From Liolophura sinensis (Eukaryota; Mollusca; Polyplacophora; Chitonida; Chitonidae), in the NCBI RefSeq assembly GCF_032854445.1, contig NC_088296.1, forward strand, positions 19,893,853 to 19,957,852: a stretch of DNA of 64,000 nucleotides, read 5' to 3'. The position numbers were made by a program, and so were the translations under genes. Positions 46,933-59,244 of this stretch are shown one piece after another. Each line of letters opens with the position of its first letter. Position 1 is the first letter of the stretch. The notes below the pieces were generated by a model. That model saw only the letters and a program-made list of their open reading frames with translations, was not told where the DNA came from and did no database searches.

Positions 46933-48729
46933 GGTCTCGTGCATGTGAGAAAAGACCGTTTATTTCACAAACCTATTATGAGTGGGTTATTTCACAGTCG
47001 ATATCAGAAAATTATTATGTGCTTTCAGATTTTCAGCAGGTGAAAGAGGACATTGATATCGAAAGCTTATTATTTTGTTGCCAACATTGAGAATGTGTGC
47101 CAAAGACAATCTGTGTCACAACACACTCTTTGGCAAGTTACCGACGAATTTTTACACGTGTCACGTACATATGTGTACACCGTATTGATGAAAGACCTGT
47201 ATTAGTATTCTCTAAACGTTTGTAAATGATGATTACGTGTACTTGTATATTGTCCTCTACGGTATGTATACTGAAGACAACGATAAAAAAAGGACACTGT
47301 GACATTTGTCAGAAATAATTTAAACATGTTTAAAATACACCACAGTGATATCAATAATAAGTATATAGTCACAGTCAATTGAACTGGTACACAGGTTTGT
47401 TCATTTTCCCGGAGAGCTTTATCGGGGGCTGTGGTTAAAGCATGCGCTAAAAATAAGTATTAAGCTGGTTAAATGATTACATGTAGATTAAACACATCCG
47501 GTTGTTTTCCCAAGGAGACTCAGCGCTCGCGCAAAGCGAAAGTCAAACTCGTTGTTTTCTCTCTTGTTCGTTTTTACAAAATTTTTTTACAATTTCACAA
47601 AATTCGAGTACAGTAGATATGCTTGCTTTGTCATGGCAACGCATATGAGAGACATATATTTCTATCGCAGTGCTGCAGTATCAAATACCATTAACTGTGT
47701 GGAAGATGACTCAGCCTGACATCCTGTATTTGTATCTCATATATTAGGATATCTTATCTCAACATCTTACAGTCGTCACAGAATCGGTTTCATGGCACAA
47801 ATAGCCTGCACTCGCCTTCAACTTTCTAGCTTAAGGCTTCCCCTCTTTGCCATGCTGGTTTTCAGGTTATCTACAATTCAAACGACCAGAGTTGGCCGTA
47901 AATCATGGGTGGAATAATGGTTTTGAGAAGGTAATGGGCTCTAATGAGACATAACAACCTTGCTAAACCACATCTGCGTTTTTTCCTGAGAGCATAGAAA
48001 TTCTGGGGATAAAGTAAGTATGAGAGAAGGACATGTGGAAACTGAGATAAGCAATGACAGATTGGATGCTGAATACAATATCCAGACGTATATTTACTAA
48101 AATATTTGGAGACTTATTAAAATGGAATTTAAGGCAGTCAACTGTTCAAATGCATGGAGGACTAGAGCTTACAGCTATGATGACAGTATTTTAGCTATAT
48201 CATGGCAGGACCATATCAGAGGCTTCGCCGCGAGACGAAAATCAGAACAAACGGTAAAGATACAATTAAAACCAAGAAACCCAAAATTACAATCAATATA
48301 ATGAATAAAGCACATCCATATTCATATTGAAAATATTTTTGAAGTTCATCGCTAGCAATACTGTCACTGAGATAAAAGACATACACTCATGTAATCCACT
48401 CTCGCACAGCAAATGATGTGACAGGTCTTGTGTAAAATTATCTTAATTTTACGATGGCAGGTCTTGCTTAAAATTCCCAGCTTCATTGTTCCAATTGCAA
48501 TGTATTTCGCTTTAACTAGATGGATTTTGTTAGAGAAATCGTTGGAGGGCTCCGATCAGTTCCATTACACGTCGATTGCCAAACATTTAACCTGCCGGCA
48601 GTATTCATTTCCATTTTGTTATAGGCAAATCTCTCTAAGATGGAATCCAAACATCTTTCCCATTGCTGCTCCGGTTCTGATAACACAGATATGTTGACCC
48701 AAGACTGTGGTTTCTCAAAGTTAGATTCC

Positions 48730-48975
48730 TCAGGTGCGTGGGAGACACGAGAGCCGTAAATTAAGGAAAGTGTGATTAATTAGTTTAGCAGCCTTCGAAT
48801 CCAAGCAAGCACATGAGAGTTTGGTCGACAGCGCCATGCTGTTTCCAATCGTTACCGGCGTTTGTACAAATACTTTAGTCTCCCAGTTACCTGACTCTGT
48901 CCGGGTCTCACTAACAGATTCCGTCGTCAGTGTTAGTAACAACGTTTGCTTAGTGTAAAGTACACATTTACTCAT
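48730..48975 (-). other. Recurrent 81-codon minus-strand ORF, U4 copy
   Basis: Same frame as 21867-22112 and 32871-33116, with replacements such as P6L. Coding status is doubtful. Confidence 0.18.
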
Positions 48976-49889
48976 GAGACATTGGCGTGGTTATGGTCTG
49001 TGGGGGTGTTATTTCACGTGCTAACACGTATTGATTTAAATCAGTGACATTTGATTGATTACGAACAAATCATTTTATCCTATCAACTAGTACGAATAAT
49101 TCCTAAGCTATCTGATTTATTTTTTCAAAACATGTATAATTTACTTGTTGCTTCAAATATTCCTTTTGCCTCAGTCATAATAGTCAAAGTAATTTACCTC
49201 AGATGGGTTTCAGGCCTATGGGTCAGAGCTAAGTTATAGTCTTTATTGTCATTTCGTCTGCAAATGGATACTTGTCTTTACCATTCGATTGTTGTTTGTT
49301 CCGGTTTAATGTTATTTTGTAATTTAAAATTGAACGAAAACATGGCAGCCTGTTTATTGTGGACAAGACGCCTAAATGTATCAACCAGTAGAATTTGGTC
49401 CCATATCCTTAAAATTTCTTTAATTAAATTTCATCTTGTTCCTTTTTTAAACACTTCCAAATCCTTCGCGTCTCTGATGAGGCTACTCCGTTTTAGCGTC
49501 TGTCTTGTTTTTTGAATCTCCATTCCGAAGTTTTAATATTATTTTCCATCGTTTGTCTATAACGCCAAAAAAACACATCTGAAGAAAAGAATAGCTGTGT
49601 CGGAACATCGAAGCTTTGTTGAAGATTTTTATTGATAGGTGTGGTGTTCACAGTTGACATTTATACTGGACATAACTTTAATTTTGATTCGCTGCAGTAT
49701 AATGTTACTCTGTCGGGTAAAATTCGGTTGAAACCTCGATAGCTCACTTATTGAATTCAATTTAGTCAGACATAGTCACCACGATTATATGATGCATCAA
49801 TCTATTGATGCAGACTGAAACTTTATTTTAGTAGAATGGTGTAAACGATGGTGTTAGTTTCTACTGACATTCCTTTTTATATGGTGAAG

Positions 49890-50137
49890 GGTCCACCGTG
49901 ACTCAGTTGGTTAGCGCCCCAGCGCAGCGTAATGACCCAGAAGCCTCTCACCAATGGTGTTGCTGTGAATCCTGTCGCTTCTTCTCTGGTTGTTCGTGGG
50001 AAGTTCTGCCAGCAATCTGCGAATGGGTTTCCCCCGGGCTCTTCCCGGTTTCCTCCCACAATAATGCTGGCCGCCGTCGCATAAATGAAATATGCTGGAT
50101 TAAGCCGTAAAACACCAATCAAATAAATCAGTAAGTC
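49890..50137 (+). mobile_element. SINE-1, U4 copy
   Basis: Orthologous to 23031 and 34041. Head CCACCGTGACTCAGTTGGTT, middle TTTCCCCCGGGCTCTTCCCG, tail AAGCCGTAAAACACCAATCA. Confidence 0.9.
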
Positions 50138-52872
50138 ATTTGGTTAAGATGCCTAACTGTACCAAATGAGAATGGTTTCAAAGATTTCAAAGATTACAGT
50201 CGTTTACCAGTAACACTGACGAAAGAAATCTGCTGCTCCGATTGATTCATTCTTCTAACGGAAGGTTGTTAAAATGAATGTACTTTGTTTTTGTAGCAGA
50301 ATATTCTCATAAATATAGAGTATATATCCTGATAACTCAACATTAAGATTGTGTCACACTTACAGGATATTATGTTGGATCTGACACGTTGTTATTGCAC
50401 GATAATCAGTGATCATCAGTTATGTAAATTTCGGGTAGATACAACCCTGTGCCATTTCCCACTGAATGGTATATCTACGTGTGCTAAGAAATAACCCTGT
50501 CGAAGACTTGCGAACACTAACGATTCAATTATTTTTGTCAAATATGCCAAAAATTCGTATCTCACTTCATACTCTGTGTATCACTCGAGTACTCGATCGA
50601 TAAAAGTTTGCGTGCTGGTCTTTGTGACTTCAGCTGTTGCACCGAGGCTGAAAAATCCATGCGCCAGTGTCCGATACCCTCGAAAAATAACTCCGGGGGC
50701 CTGGCCTGATAACAGGTCAGCTGACTGTCAGTGTTTTCCATGGTTAGCATACATGATAGAGATTGATGTACAGGATGTCTTTTCTGACACGGATGAACGA
50801 CGTTGTCCTTTTACATGAGCAGTGAATTTGAAAACCAGGCTTGTTGTGTATTTTACTGGTAATTAGATCCCAAAATGTGATGGATACGTCAATACGTCTG
50901 AAGCCATTTAGCACTTCCTAGCTGATATCAAGAAGATAATGAGCGACTCGGACAAAACGTACAATTATATATTCAATTGCCACATAATAGCTGGTATACC
51001 CCTAGCATCTGATGTATACAGTGAGCAATTCCTATGGAGTTGTTACGTATGGTTTGATGTATGCCTTTTCAGTCGATAAAAAGAACTTTTTAGGCTTTTT
51101 TTCTTCAAACGGTGCCTAAATGTAATCGCAAAATTTAAGCCTAAACTCTCGGCAAATGGCAGTGCTTTTAGTTTGGTCAGTAAAGTCTAAAATGGTCTGA
51201 ATATAGGGAGCAATACAAGGAAGGCTATTACACGTCTCCAAACAATAGCATATCCTTAAGAGGTTATGGACAAAAACTAACACTGAAAGTAACCAACGGA
51301 AGCCAAACGATGCTTCTGTACTCACACCAATTATCAATTAATAACAATGCCCCAATAACTTCCTGTAAACAATCCAGTTGGTCTATATGTACATATGTAC
51401 ATTGTTCATGTATTTGTTCCACCAGAGCAAACAATAGTTGTCCACTGAGTGGAAATGTGTTCTGTCTAAAAGATATATGGATATTCGGGATAAAGGGTTA
51501 GAACGTATTCCTATCTGGAGACGGTTATGTTTTTGTTACACCGGAAATCACCAAACTAACATAACCACGCGAGAGCCTCATTCTGGAGAATGACAACGGA
51601 AATTGCTCCTCATTGGATACTGAGGGGATGGTGATTGAGTATACCATTATGGAGTTGATCGCTTAGGTGGGAAATGGAAATGGTGTTTCGCCTTTTATAA
51701 CTGTCCGGCTGTCTGTTAACATTGTTAGCTGGTTAGATCTTCCTGTGTGAAAAGAGGAGATGTTGTGACGAGCGCGAACGTTCACCAGCGAGAGGAAAAT
51801 AGCCCAGTGTTACCTCTATGATTGATGACATTCGATCACAGTATCTATGTCAGAGCCTCAGCTTGATAAACGGTAAACCCTTGGATTCTACCTGGTTCTA
51901 ATCCTTCTTGTTCCTAGTTTTTGTGGAGGATAAACTAATCTGACAATACATGTACCGGTTCCCGTTACATCACATAGTTACGTTAACATGATCTATCGCT
52001 GTATTGTCTGAAGGGCTTCCACTTGTTTCGACTGCAAGACTCAGTACTCGCGCATGGCGAACATCAAAGGTTACCAGATGACCTCATAGAGCCTTCAAGA
52101 GTCTGTTGTCCACGTTGCCATGGTGATCTATTAGAAATACAGCCATTTCTTACGACACTTTCACGTACATTTATCCTCGCGTCAGAAGTCTTGGAACAAA
52201 ACAATTGGACAGCACCAGGCAGAAACAAGTTGCCTGGGTTAAAGTAACCCGGTCACGTGATATGTGAGAAAGAATCTCTACCAGGCCTTGTGCCGATTGG
52301 TTAGCAAGTGATCTCCAGCTCATATGATATTTGAATGTTTACTCCTTAAATTGTTGAATCACAACAATTTGTCTTGCCCACCTTTTATTTTGTCTGTTGG
52401 TTAGACAGTCAAATATTTGGACCAAGGCGTTTAACATGGCACTTTCACCTGATAAGAGGCTTCAGTGTATATTATCTTTGGCGTTTTGCTCATTTGACTG
52501 TGTTAAAAATTTTGCATTTAGTCCCAATTTGCTAAAGTTTGGTATAAGAAAGCTATTCCAAACCGAGTTATTCAAATCACGCGCAATGAGTATACGGTTA
52601 TGTGTTGCTATGACAACATACGTTAGACATATCGTTGCCATAGCATTGTACAACGTAGTACAGCACTAAACATTAACATAATTAACATTATAAATCAGAG
52701 AGTAAAACCGGAGTAGTAACGCCAATTTGATAATCGATAAAATATTTCAAAATGGTGAAATATGCATGGTCTCTTGTCAATTTACTTCAGTTAGGTAATT
52801 ATTCTAACTGTGTATGTACGTGTAAATGATTAAATACTAGAAAATTGCATGATCAGTTTCAAGCCTGGCTTA

Positions 52873-53213
52873 CCGGCCCGATAGCACAGTTGGTAGAGCG
52901 TCCGTTTCGGGAGCGGTAGATCCAGGATCAATCCTGGGTCGAGTCACGCCTAAGACCTTAAAAGAGGGAGTTGTAACTTCCTCGCTTGACGTTCAGCATG
53001 GAGGGGATATTGCAACGACTGGTTGACCTGTATCAGTATAATGGCTCGGGCAGGGCGCCGTACTTGCCTTCGGTAAGGGGTCTCATTGAAGCAGCACGAG
53101 ATAAAAGAGCGGTGGAAATTCGCCCTGTAACAAGGAGGCACATTACATGCACTCTAAATATGCCTTCTTCGTCATATGACTGAGACATTGTATAGTACGA
53201 CGTTAAAGTATTA
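52873..53213 (+). mobile_element. SINE-2, U4 copy, 3' end trimmed
   Basis: Head CGGCCCGATAGCACAGTTGG with TAGAGCGTCCGTTTCGGGAG and B-box GGATCAATCC, a better tRNA-like promoter than in the U1 and U2 copies. It ends at ACGACGTTAAAGTATTAG, where the CCAAGCACTCAC part of the tail has been lost. Confidence 0.9.
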
Positions 53214-53300
53214 GGTTAACGAAGGAATACTGTGATGTCACTCGTAGATCTACATTGTAACTAGACTCTTGGTGACATTCTTGGAGAGGGTTTGTTAATT

Positions 53301-53525
53301 TTTTATTTGATTGGTGTATTATGCCGTAGTCAATATTATTTGCTTATACGACGCAGGCCAGCAGTATGGTGGGGGGAAACTGGGCAGAGTCTAAAGTAAA
53401 CCGACGACCATCCGCAGGTCGTTGACCTTCACATATATGGCCAGAACAGAAGCCGGTACGAGCTGGACTTGAACTTACATTGACCTCGTTGGTGAGAAGC
53501 TGCTCTGTCATCATGTCGTAATGCT
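53301..53525 (-). mobile_element. SINE-1, minus strand, U4
   Basis: Reads TTTGATTGGTGTATTATGCC (tail), TGCTTATACGACGCAGGCCA, CAGTATGGTGGGGGGAAACT and GAGCTGGACTTGAACTTACA to GTTGGTGAGAAGCTGC (head). Well diverged. U1 and U2 retain only its head end, after a shared deletion. Confidence 0.85.
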
Positions 53526-54082
53526 TGTCATTAAGTTTGGATGAGTTCCTTCAGACTTTATTGCAGAGTTATTGTTTGTTGTTATTGTTATATCTTATCA
53601 CATCTTAGTTTCACCCCTGGCTCGATTTTGTCGAATTTAATGCGTGCTGTGGATTTCAAGCTTCTAGCCTAATGATTCCGTTATTTGCGCAAGTAGTCGG
53701 TTATCTACAAGGTAAACGGCCAGAGATGGCTGTAAAACGTGTTTTGAATGTTGACTCTCTGTGGATAGTGGGTTTTATTGTGTACGTAACGACTTGATTA
53801 AACAACGCCTGCTTCATTAACCGTGAGTTTAGTTCCTCAACAAAGGAATAAGCGGGATATAATCAACACCCGGTATATTTCGTTGACTGAGTTTCGTTTT
53901 ATGTGTTATGCTAGACGTGATTGCGGAGTATTACGAAAAAGAACTACAAGTAACAGCTATTATTATTGTTAACGATTCAGCATGAATACATGGCAGCGAC
54001 GAGAGTGTGACACATAGTCTTATGGCTTAGAAATCCAGTTTACTTACTATGAATCAGACAGGGTGTTTAATATAATGAGCAC

Positions 54083-54256
54083 TTTTTTTTTTTTTTGATT
54101 GGCGTTTTACGCCGTACTCAAGAATATTTCACTTATACGACGGCGGCCAGCATTATGGAGGGAGGAAAACAGGCAGAGCTTGGGGAAAACACATGACCAT
54201 CCGAAGGTTACTATCAGACCTTCTCCCGTACAGCCGGAGAGGAAGCCAGCATGAGC
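54083..54256 (-). mobile_element. SINE-1, minus strand, 5'-truncated
   Basis: Starts with a T-run, then GATTGGCGTTTTACGCCGTA and CACTTATACGACGGCGGCCA, and ends at GAGGAAGCCAGCATGAGC. It marks the right border of U4: beyond it the sequence is no longer close to U1 or U2. The insertion lies immediately after the GACAGGGTGTTT motif that ends A-right. Confidence 0.9.
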
Positions 54257-54700
54257 ACATATACAAACATTTCACAGTGTACGAAACAAGCGAAAAACTT
54301 AACATTAGCCGATAGGAAAATAATCCTGTATCAATACATACTCTACGCGTGTATTTTGACTTCAATACAAAGACAGATTTCGAAGGATGTTGCAAAATGA
54401 CAACTTGTCTCACAAAATTCTTCATTATTCTTATTTTAAAATATTTTCCATTTAGTCGCTAAGATGGAAAAGCCGGTGTGGTTTACAAATAGATGACAAA
54501 ACTGGACGGAATTTGTTAGTCAATCCGTTGGCAGACTCCGATCAGTTTGCCAAACATTTACCTTGCCGGCCATACTCATTTCCATTTTGTTTTCACTAAA
54601 TCTATCTGAGATGGAATTCTTTCACATTTTCCATTGCTGTGTCTGTCCTGATAACACCAGATTGTTGACCGAGGACTTTGGTTTGTCAAAGTCAGATTCC

Positions 54701-54922
54701 TCAGATGCGAAGGAGACACGAGAGCCGTAAAATAATTAGTTTGTCGGCCGCTGTCTCCAAGCAAGCGCGTGAGAGTTTGATCACCGGTGCTATGTTGCTG
54801 TTAATGTTTACAGGAGTTTGTCCAAATACTTCAATGTTCGAAATATCTGACTCTGCGCGGATGTGATCAACAGCTTTTAAAAATAGTGTAAACAACAACG
54901 CTTGTTTAGTGTGTGGGATCAA
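54701..54922 (-). other. 73-codon ORF in U5 aligned to the recurrent 81-codon ORF
   Basis: Shares TKQA, VFGQTPVN, KLSRACLE and KLI with the U1 frame, and ends LRLSCLLRI. The only indels against the U1 frame are multiples of three bases. Retention of an open frame over this length in a diverged copy is suggestive. Amino-acid changes are nevertheless many. Confidence 0.2.
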
Positions 54923-55559
54923 TATTTACACATGACATTGGTTGCTTATAGTAGGGATGTTATTTTCACCTGCTAACATGATTTAAATCCTTCATACATT
55001 TTTTTCAAATACCTAAGTGTATCAAGCAGAATTGTTTTCAAATGTGCAAGTTGCTCTTGCCCTTTCGTCAAATATAACCAAAGACGTACAACCCATAGAA
55101 TCTCTACAATCTTTTGCTCCTTTAGCATATTTGTCTCTTACTCCTGTGCTGACGGTGTGGTATTATTTCAAATTGTTTGTCAATAAAGTCGGATAAACAC
55201 CCCTTAAGAGAAGATTAATTGTGTCTGCACATCGGCGCGCTGTTCACGGTTTATTGACAGGTGTAGTTTTTACAGTAGACATTTGTGTTCCACACATCAA
55301 CGATTTTGATTCGCTCATGTATAATATTACTTAGGCAGGAAAAAATCCGGCTTAAAACCCAGCAGTTGATTTATCGGATACATATTGGTCAGTCATTTGT
55401 ACGACGACGGTATAATGCATCCACTCCATTTATGTACATTTAAATTTTGCTGTAGTGCAAAGATACAAACCATTTCTTTTATTGTGGACAAGACGCTTAT
55501 ATGTATAAACCAGTAAGATCGGTTGCAAAGCTTTTAGAATTCTTCTTTCAAAGCATGCA

Positions 55560-55759
55560 GTTCAAGTCCAGCTCATGCTGGCTTCCTCTCCGGTCGTACG
55601 TGGGAGGGTCTGTGAGCAGCCTGCGAATGGTCATGGGTTTCCCCCGGGCTCTGCCCGGTTTCCTCTCACCATAATGCTGGCCGCCGTCGTATAAGTGAAA
55701 TATTCTTGAGTACGGTGTAAAACACCAATCAAATAAATAAATAAATCAATCAATCAATC
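55560..55759 (+). mobile_element. SINE-1, 5'-truncated, with target-site duplication
   Basis: Begins at GTTCAAGTCCAGCTCATGCT and ends with AAAT and (AATC)n repeats. Flanks AAAGCATGCA (55550-55559) and AAAACATGCA (55760-55769) are a near-perfect duplication. The body is close to consensus (GGTTTCCCCCGGGCTCTGCC, CCGCCGTCGTATAAGTGAAA), so it is a young copy. Confidence 0.93.
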
Positions 55760-55985
55760 AAAACATGCAAAATCGTATGTTGCTTCATATATTTTATTTC
55801 AGCCCTGGACAAGCCCCTCAGCATTAAGTTACTTAAAATAGCCTTCAACCGTTCTCGTCTGTGCATAAGTTATGTCCCTTTAGCGTCTGCCATCACAGTC
55901 TTTTGTCAGTAACACCTAATAAAATCTGAACCTGAGATTAATTTTGTCCGCAAATCGACATTTATCTCTGGGATTCAAATTTGGT

Positions 55986-56251
55986 GAGGCCTCCGTGGCT
56001 CAGTCGGTTAGCGCACTAGCGCAGCGTAATGACCCAGAAGCCTCTCACCAATGCGGTCGATGTGAGTTCAAGACCAGCTCATGCTGCCTTCCTCTCCGGC
56101 CGTACGTGGGAAGGTCTTCCAGCAACCTGGAGATGGTCGTGGGTTTCCCCTGGGCTCTGCTCGGTTTCCTTCCACCATAATGCTGGCCGCCGTCGTATAA
56201 GTGAAATATTCTTGAGTACGGCGTAAAACACCAATCAAAAAAAAAAAAAAA
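55986..56251 (+). mobile_element. SINE-1, full length, with perfect target-site duplication
   Basis: Head GAGGCCTCCGTGGCTCAGTC with GGTTAGCGCACTAGCGCAGC, body complete, tail GGCGTAAAACACCAATC and an A-run. The 11-base duplication TCAAATTTGGT is at 55975-55985 and 56252-56262. It is the best full-length SINE-1 reference in this window. Confidence 0.96.
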
Positions 56252-56280
56252 TCAAATTTGGTTGATTGGGATGTAATATT

Positions 56281-56451
56281 TTATTCATTTATTACATTGG
56301 TGATTTATCCCGTACTCAAGAACATTTCACTTATACGACGACGACCAGCATTATGGTGGAAGGAAACCGAGCAGAGCCCAGGGGAAACCCACGACCATCC
56401 GAAGGTTGCTGGCAGAGCTTTCCGCGTACTACCGGAGGGGAAGCCAGCATA
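56281..56451 (-). mobile_element. SINE-1, minus strand, 5'-truncated, perfect target-site duplication
   Basis: Reads from a tail (TTATTCATTTATTACATTGG) through CACTTATACGACGACGACCA to GGAGGGGAAGCCAGCAT. The 13-base duplication GGGATGTAATATT is at 56268-56280 and 56452-56464. Together with the preceding element it forms a tail-to-tail pair. Confidence 0.95.
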
Positions 56452-56464
56452 GGGATGTAATATT

Positions 56465-57473
56465 ACCTGGTGAGGTAAATTCCTGCTTAAACAGCTTATT
56501 TATCTGTTCGATTGTTGTTGGCTACGGTGTAATATTACCTTGTCTGGTACCGTCCCAGTAAAAACACGACAACTCCTTTATCCGTTGGGTTTTAGATCAA
56601 TCATAGGTGCGACGATTGTGTAACGTATATTTTATTGATGTGTATTTAATTTTTCTTTTAGTAAAATGATCCTATAGTTGTGTACATTTCTACTGTTTAA
56701 GGACAAACATAAAATGAAAAAGCTAGATAAAATGTTAGGTGTGACGATCATAGTATTGCGTATATATTTCACTGATGTGTATTAAATATTTGCTTTAGTA
56801 ACCTGTGTAGGACTGGTGTACTTTTCTACTATTTAAAAATTTGCATGCACAGAATGAAACCCTAACTGGCACAGAATGAACTGACCTAACCACCGGTTAG
56901 TTGTTATCATTTGCCAACTATCACACGATCGTCGCTACTCTGGTTTTACTGTCTCTGCCGTAGTTTTTCGTTTGTATTTTTTTAAATTTTATTTTCAATG
57001 AAGTCGGCTTTAGTCACGTGCATTCCTAGCCCAAGGTGATGTCGTCTAAGTCGGTGATGCTTTAGCTCGTTTGATGAAATGACTTTTGAACAAAGTGTAA
57101 CTTGACCACATGAAAATGTACACCTGGAGACTTGTGCTTTGTAACAGTAAGAACTTTATCTTACATAACTGCCATGTGCAGATTAAAGCAAACTCAAAAC
57201 AGCTGAGTAAACACAGCATTTTTACTTCGGGACAAATTCTCAAGAACATTTATTTTTCTTGATGCGTCTAAAATAAACACAAGGAACGCATTCTTCATGT
57301 GTACGAAGACAAACATCACGAAATAAGCATATGTAATTCAGGCGAATCAGTTTATTCACAGCAAAAATCTGAAGAACCCTGTTTCATTACGTCGACAAAT
57401 GTCTTGTCAGCAATTTGCAGATATCAGATAAATCGGTAAGTCCACCAATCTCTGACAGTTTGATAAAACCCTT
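56465..57473. other. Unannotated DNA inside U5
   Basis: No gene is recognised. A local pair of related segments (TTTATTGATGTGTATTTAAT near 56632 and TTCACTGATGTGTATTAAAT near 56767) shows a diverged tandem duplication of about 130 bases. The segment 56912-56965 matches 13078-13125. Confidence 0.35.
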
Positions 57474-57753
57474 ATAAGCCGAGTTGGCATTGCAGGAATC
57501 TCGCGAGTTCACGCAGGTTGAGACGAAACAGGGTTATGGCTCACACGAACTAACGCGGCTAAAAGGTGTGATTTTGTGACAGCTGCTAACAACAACATTG
57601 GGCCGACACACCCGTTTATGCGAGATGCGTATTCAGTCGAAGAAGTACCGTAAAACCTCGCGTTTTGTCTGCGTTAGTTTGTGAGATAATCCATCTTGTC
57701 TCGTCCATATCTGCGTGAAATCGCGGGACTCCTGAAGTGTCAATTCGGTTTAT
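57474..57753. repeat. Old inverted repeat (foldback, arms about 95 bases)
   Basis: The left arm at 57474-57570 and the reverse complement of the right arm at 57660-57753 align over about 95 bases with roughly three quarters identical by eye. Shared motifs include CGCGA followed by TTCACGCAG, ACGAAACA against ACGAGACA, and ACTAACGC. The spacer is about 90 bases and may extend the stem weakly. It could be a decayed foldback or MITE-like element, or an RNA hairpin precursor. No second copy was seen in the window. Confidence 0.6.
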
Positions 57754-58739
57754 TACTCCCATATGCGATGTGTGAGGCAGACACGGACAAGAGTAGAGTT
57801 TAACCGGGTGGAAATTATCCAGACGTATTGTATCCTTGTTAATGAGTGTAACTGGCGAGAGAGTCTGTGGGGAGCGAGATGAACAGAGCTAAGAGGGTTT
57901 TACCAATCATCACAGTCCTCTGTGGGTTATGTCTAACGGATCTCCTTTTGTATGATGTTGGCAAGCAAATAACACTGACATATACTTTCAGGTAAAAAGA
58001 TGATGTTCTGTGTGTGCCTGTACATCTAGAACCGCTGGACTGTGCTAGAACGATTTCTAAATAACTTCATCCTTTCATGCGGGACAGCCGTGTACAACAA
58101 ACATATATTATACTCAGAAGCCGCGATGAATAAATTATATGTGATAGTACAGCAATACAACTGGTAGTGTGTTAAACCACTTTTCTTTAGTGAGGCAGCA
58201 TTCTTTATGCAAATCTCTCGCAGTTACACCAAAAGTGGTGTTAAACCAGACACCATCAATCCTTGTCAAACGTAGCCTACTTTTGTGCTAAAGTCATCAA
58301 TACATTTTACGAAATGTAACGTAATATGACAAACCTGGCTTTTTATTCATTCAAAAATATCCTACAGAGGTATCCCTCAAGTGCATTTCTCTGTAAAAAA
58401 AAAATGTCATTGTGTCAAATGAGAGAGTTTGCTAACAAAAACATCTGCATGGCAGTTTATTTACAGCAAACAGTTAGATTGTTGTCTAGATCAAGAGAGA
58501 GAAAGTGAGTTTTTACAATCCTGATGTTATATAATGGCGATGACTACAGTTTGGCATACTTTCTAAGTGAGGTAAATCTCAGTCTGCGCAATTCCTTGTT
58601 AATGGCGTATATGTGTGTAAAGGATTGTACCAGGAGGAGAATACTCATGATTCAAGTTTATTACTTTCGCAAATATGCTCTGAATCTGTGTATCAGTCGT
58701 TCATTAAACTTGTGAGATAAAACGTTTCTTTCAAGATGC
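57754..58739. other. Unannotated DNA, no gene recognised
   Basis: More GC-balanced than its surroundings at 57754-57900. Short plus-strand frames (58326-58508 and 58524-58715, about 60 codons each) have no recognisable motif. It is not matched by eye to U1, U2 or U4. Confidence 0.3.
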
Positions 58740-59148
58740 CTGAAGTCTAGATCACTTCCGCCATTCCACCGAGGTTGAAAAATCCGTGCGCTAGTGTCTA
58801 GGGAATTTATGTGAGATTATCGTAACAAATTGTCCCCGAAGCCTGGCCTGATAACAGGTCACCTGACTGGCAAGTCTTAGCTGAGGCTGATGGACAGCAT
58901 GTCTTTTCTGGCACGGAAGAACGACATTGCCCTGTTTGACGAGCAGTACATCTGAAAACCAGGCTTGATGTGGATGTTGCTGGTAATTACGTCCCAAAGT
59001 TTGATGGATGCTTCAATAGTTCCACAGCAATTTGGCACTTGCTAGCCGATACGAAGAAGATAATTATCGACTCAGACAGAACAGACAGACACAGAATTAA
59101 ATTACCAGGTGATTGTAGGCATATGTGGAACATCCCACATGTACAGTG

Positions 59149-59176
59149 GATAATATATATCTATCTATCTATCTAT

Positions 59177-59241
<65 letters not shown>
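59149..59241. repeat. (ATCT)n-(TA)n compound microsatellite
   Basis: About five ATCT units followed by a long TA run of about 60 bases. It lies within a 154-codon frame (58970-59434) that owes its length to the TA run. Confidence 0.97.

Positions 59242-59244
<3 letters not shown>

Larger units (their letters stand above)
46195..54082 (+). repeat. Tandem unit U4, block A-right
   Basis: Collinear with U1 and U2. Compared with them it has a deletion around 47475 (the U1 stretch from about 19935 to beyond 20500 is missing), and keeps both the 23370-24215-type segment (50200-51035) and the 34695-35035-type segment (51350-51695), so it is the fullest version of that part. SINE-3, SINE-1, SINE-2 and a minus SINE-1 are inside. 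No gene is recognised. Confidence 0.88.

Noticed and set aside
55986-56070. Functional tRNA gene at the SINE-1 head
   Set aside because: The tRNA-like head lacks a proper acceptor stem and continues into the SINE body and tail. The same head recurs with target-site duplications, so it is a SINE promoter.
56258-56460. Two overlapping plus-strand ORFs of 64 codons
   Set aside because: Both read across the minus-strand SINE-1. Similar frames appear in every SINE-1 copy.
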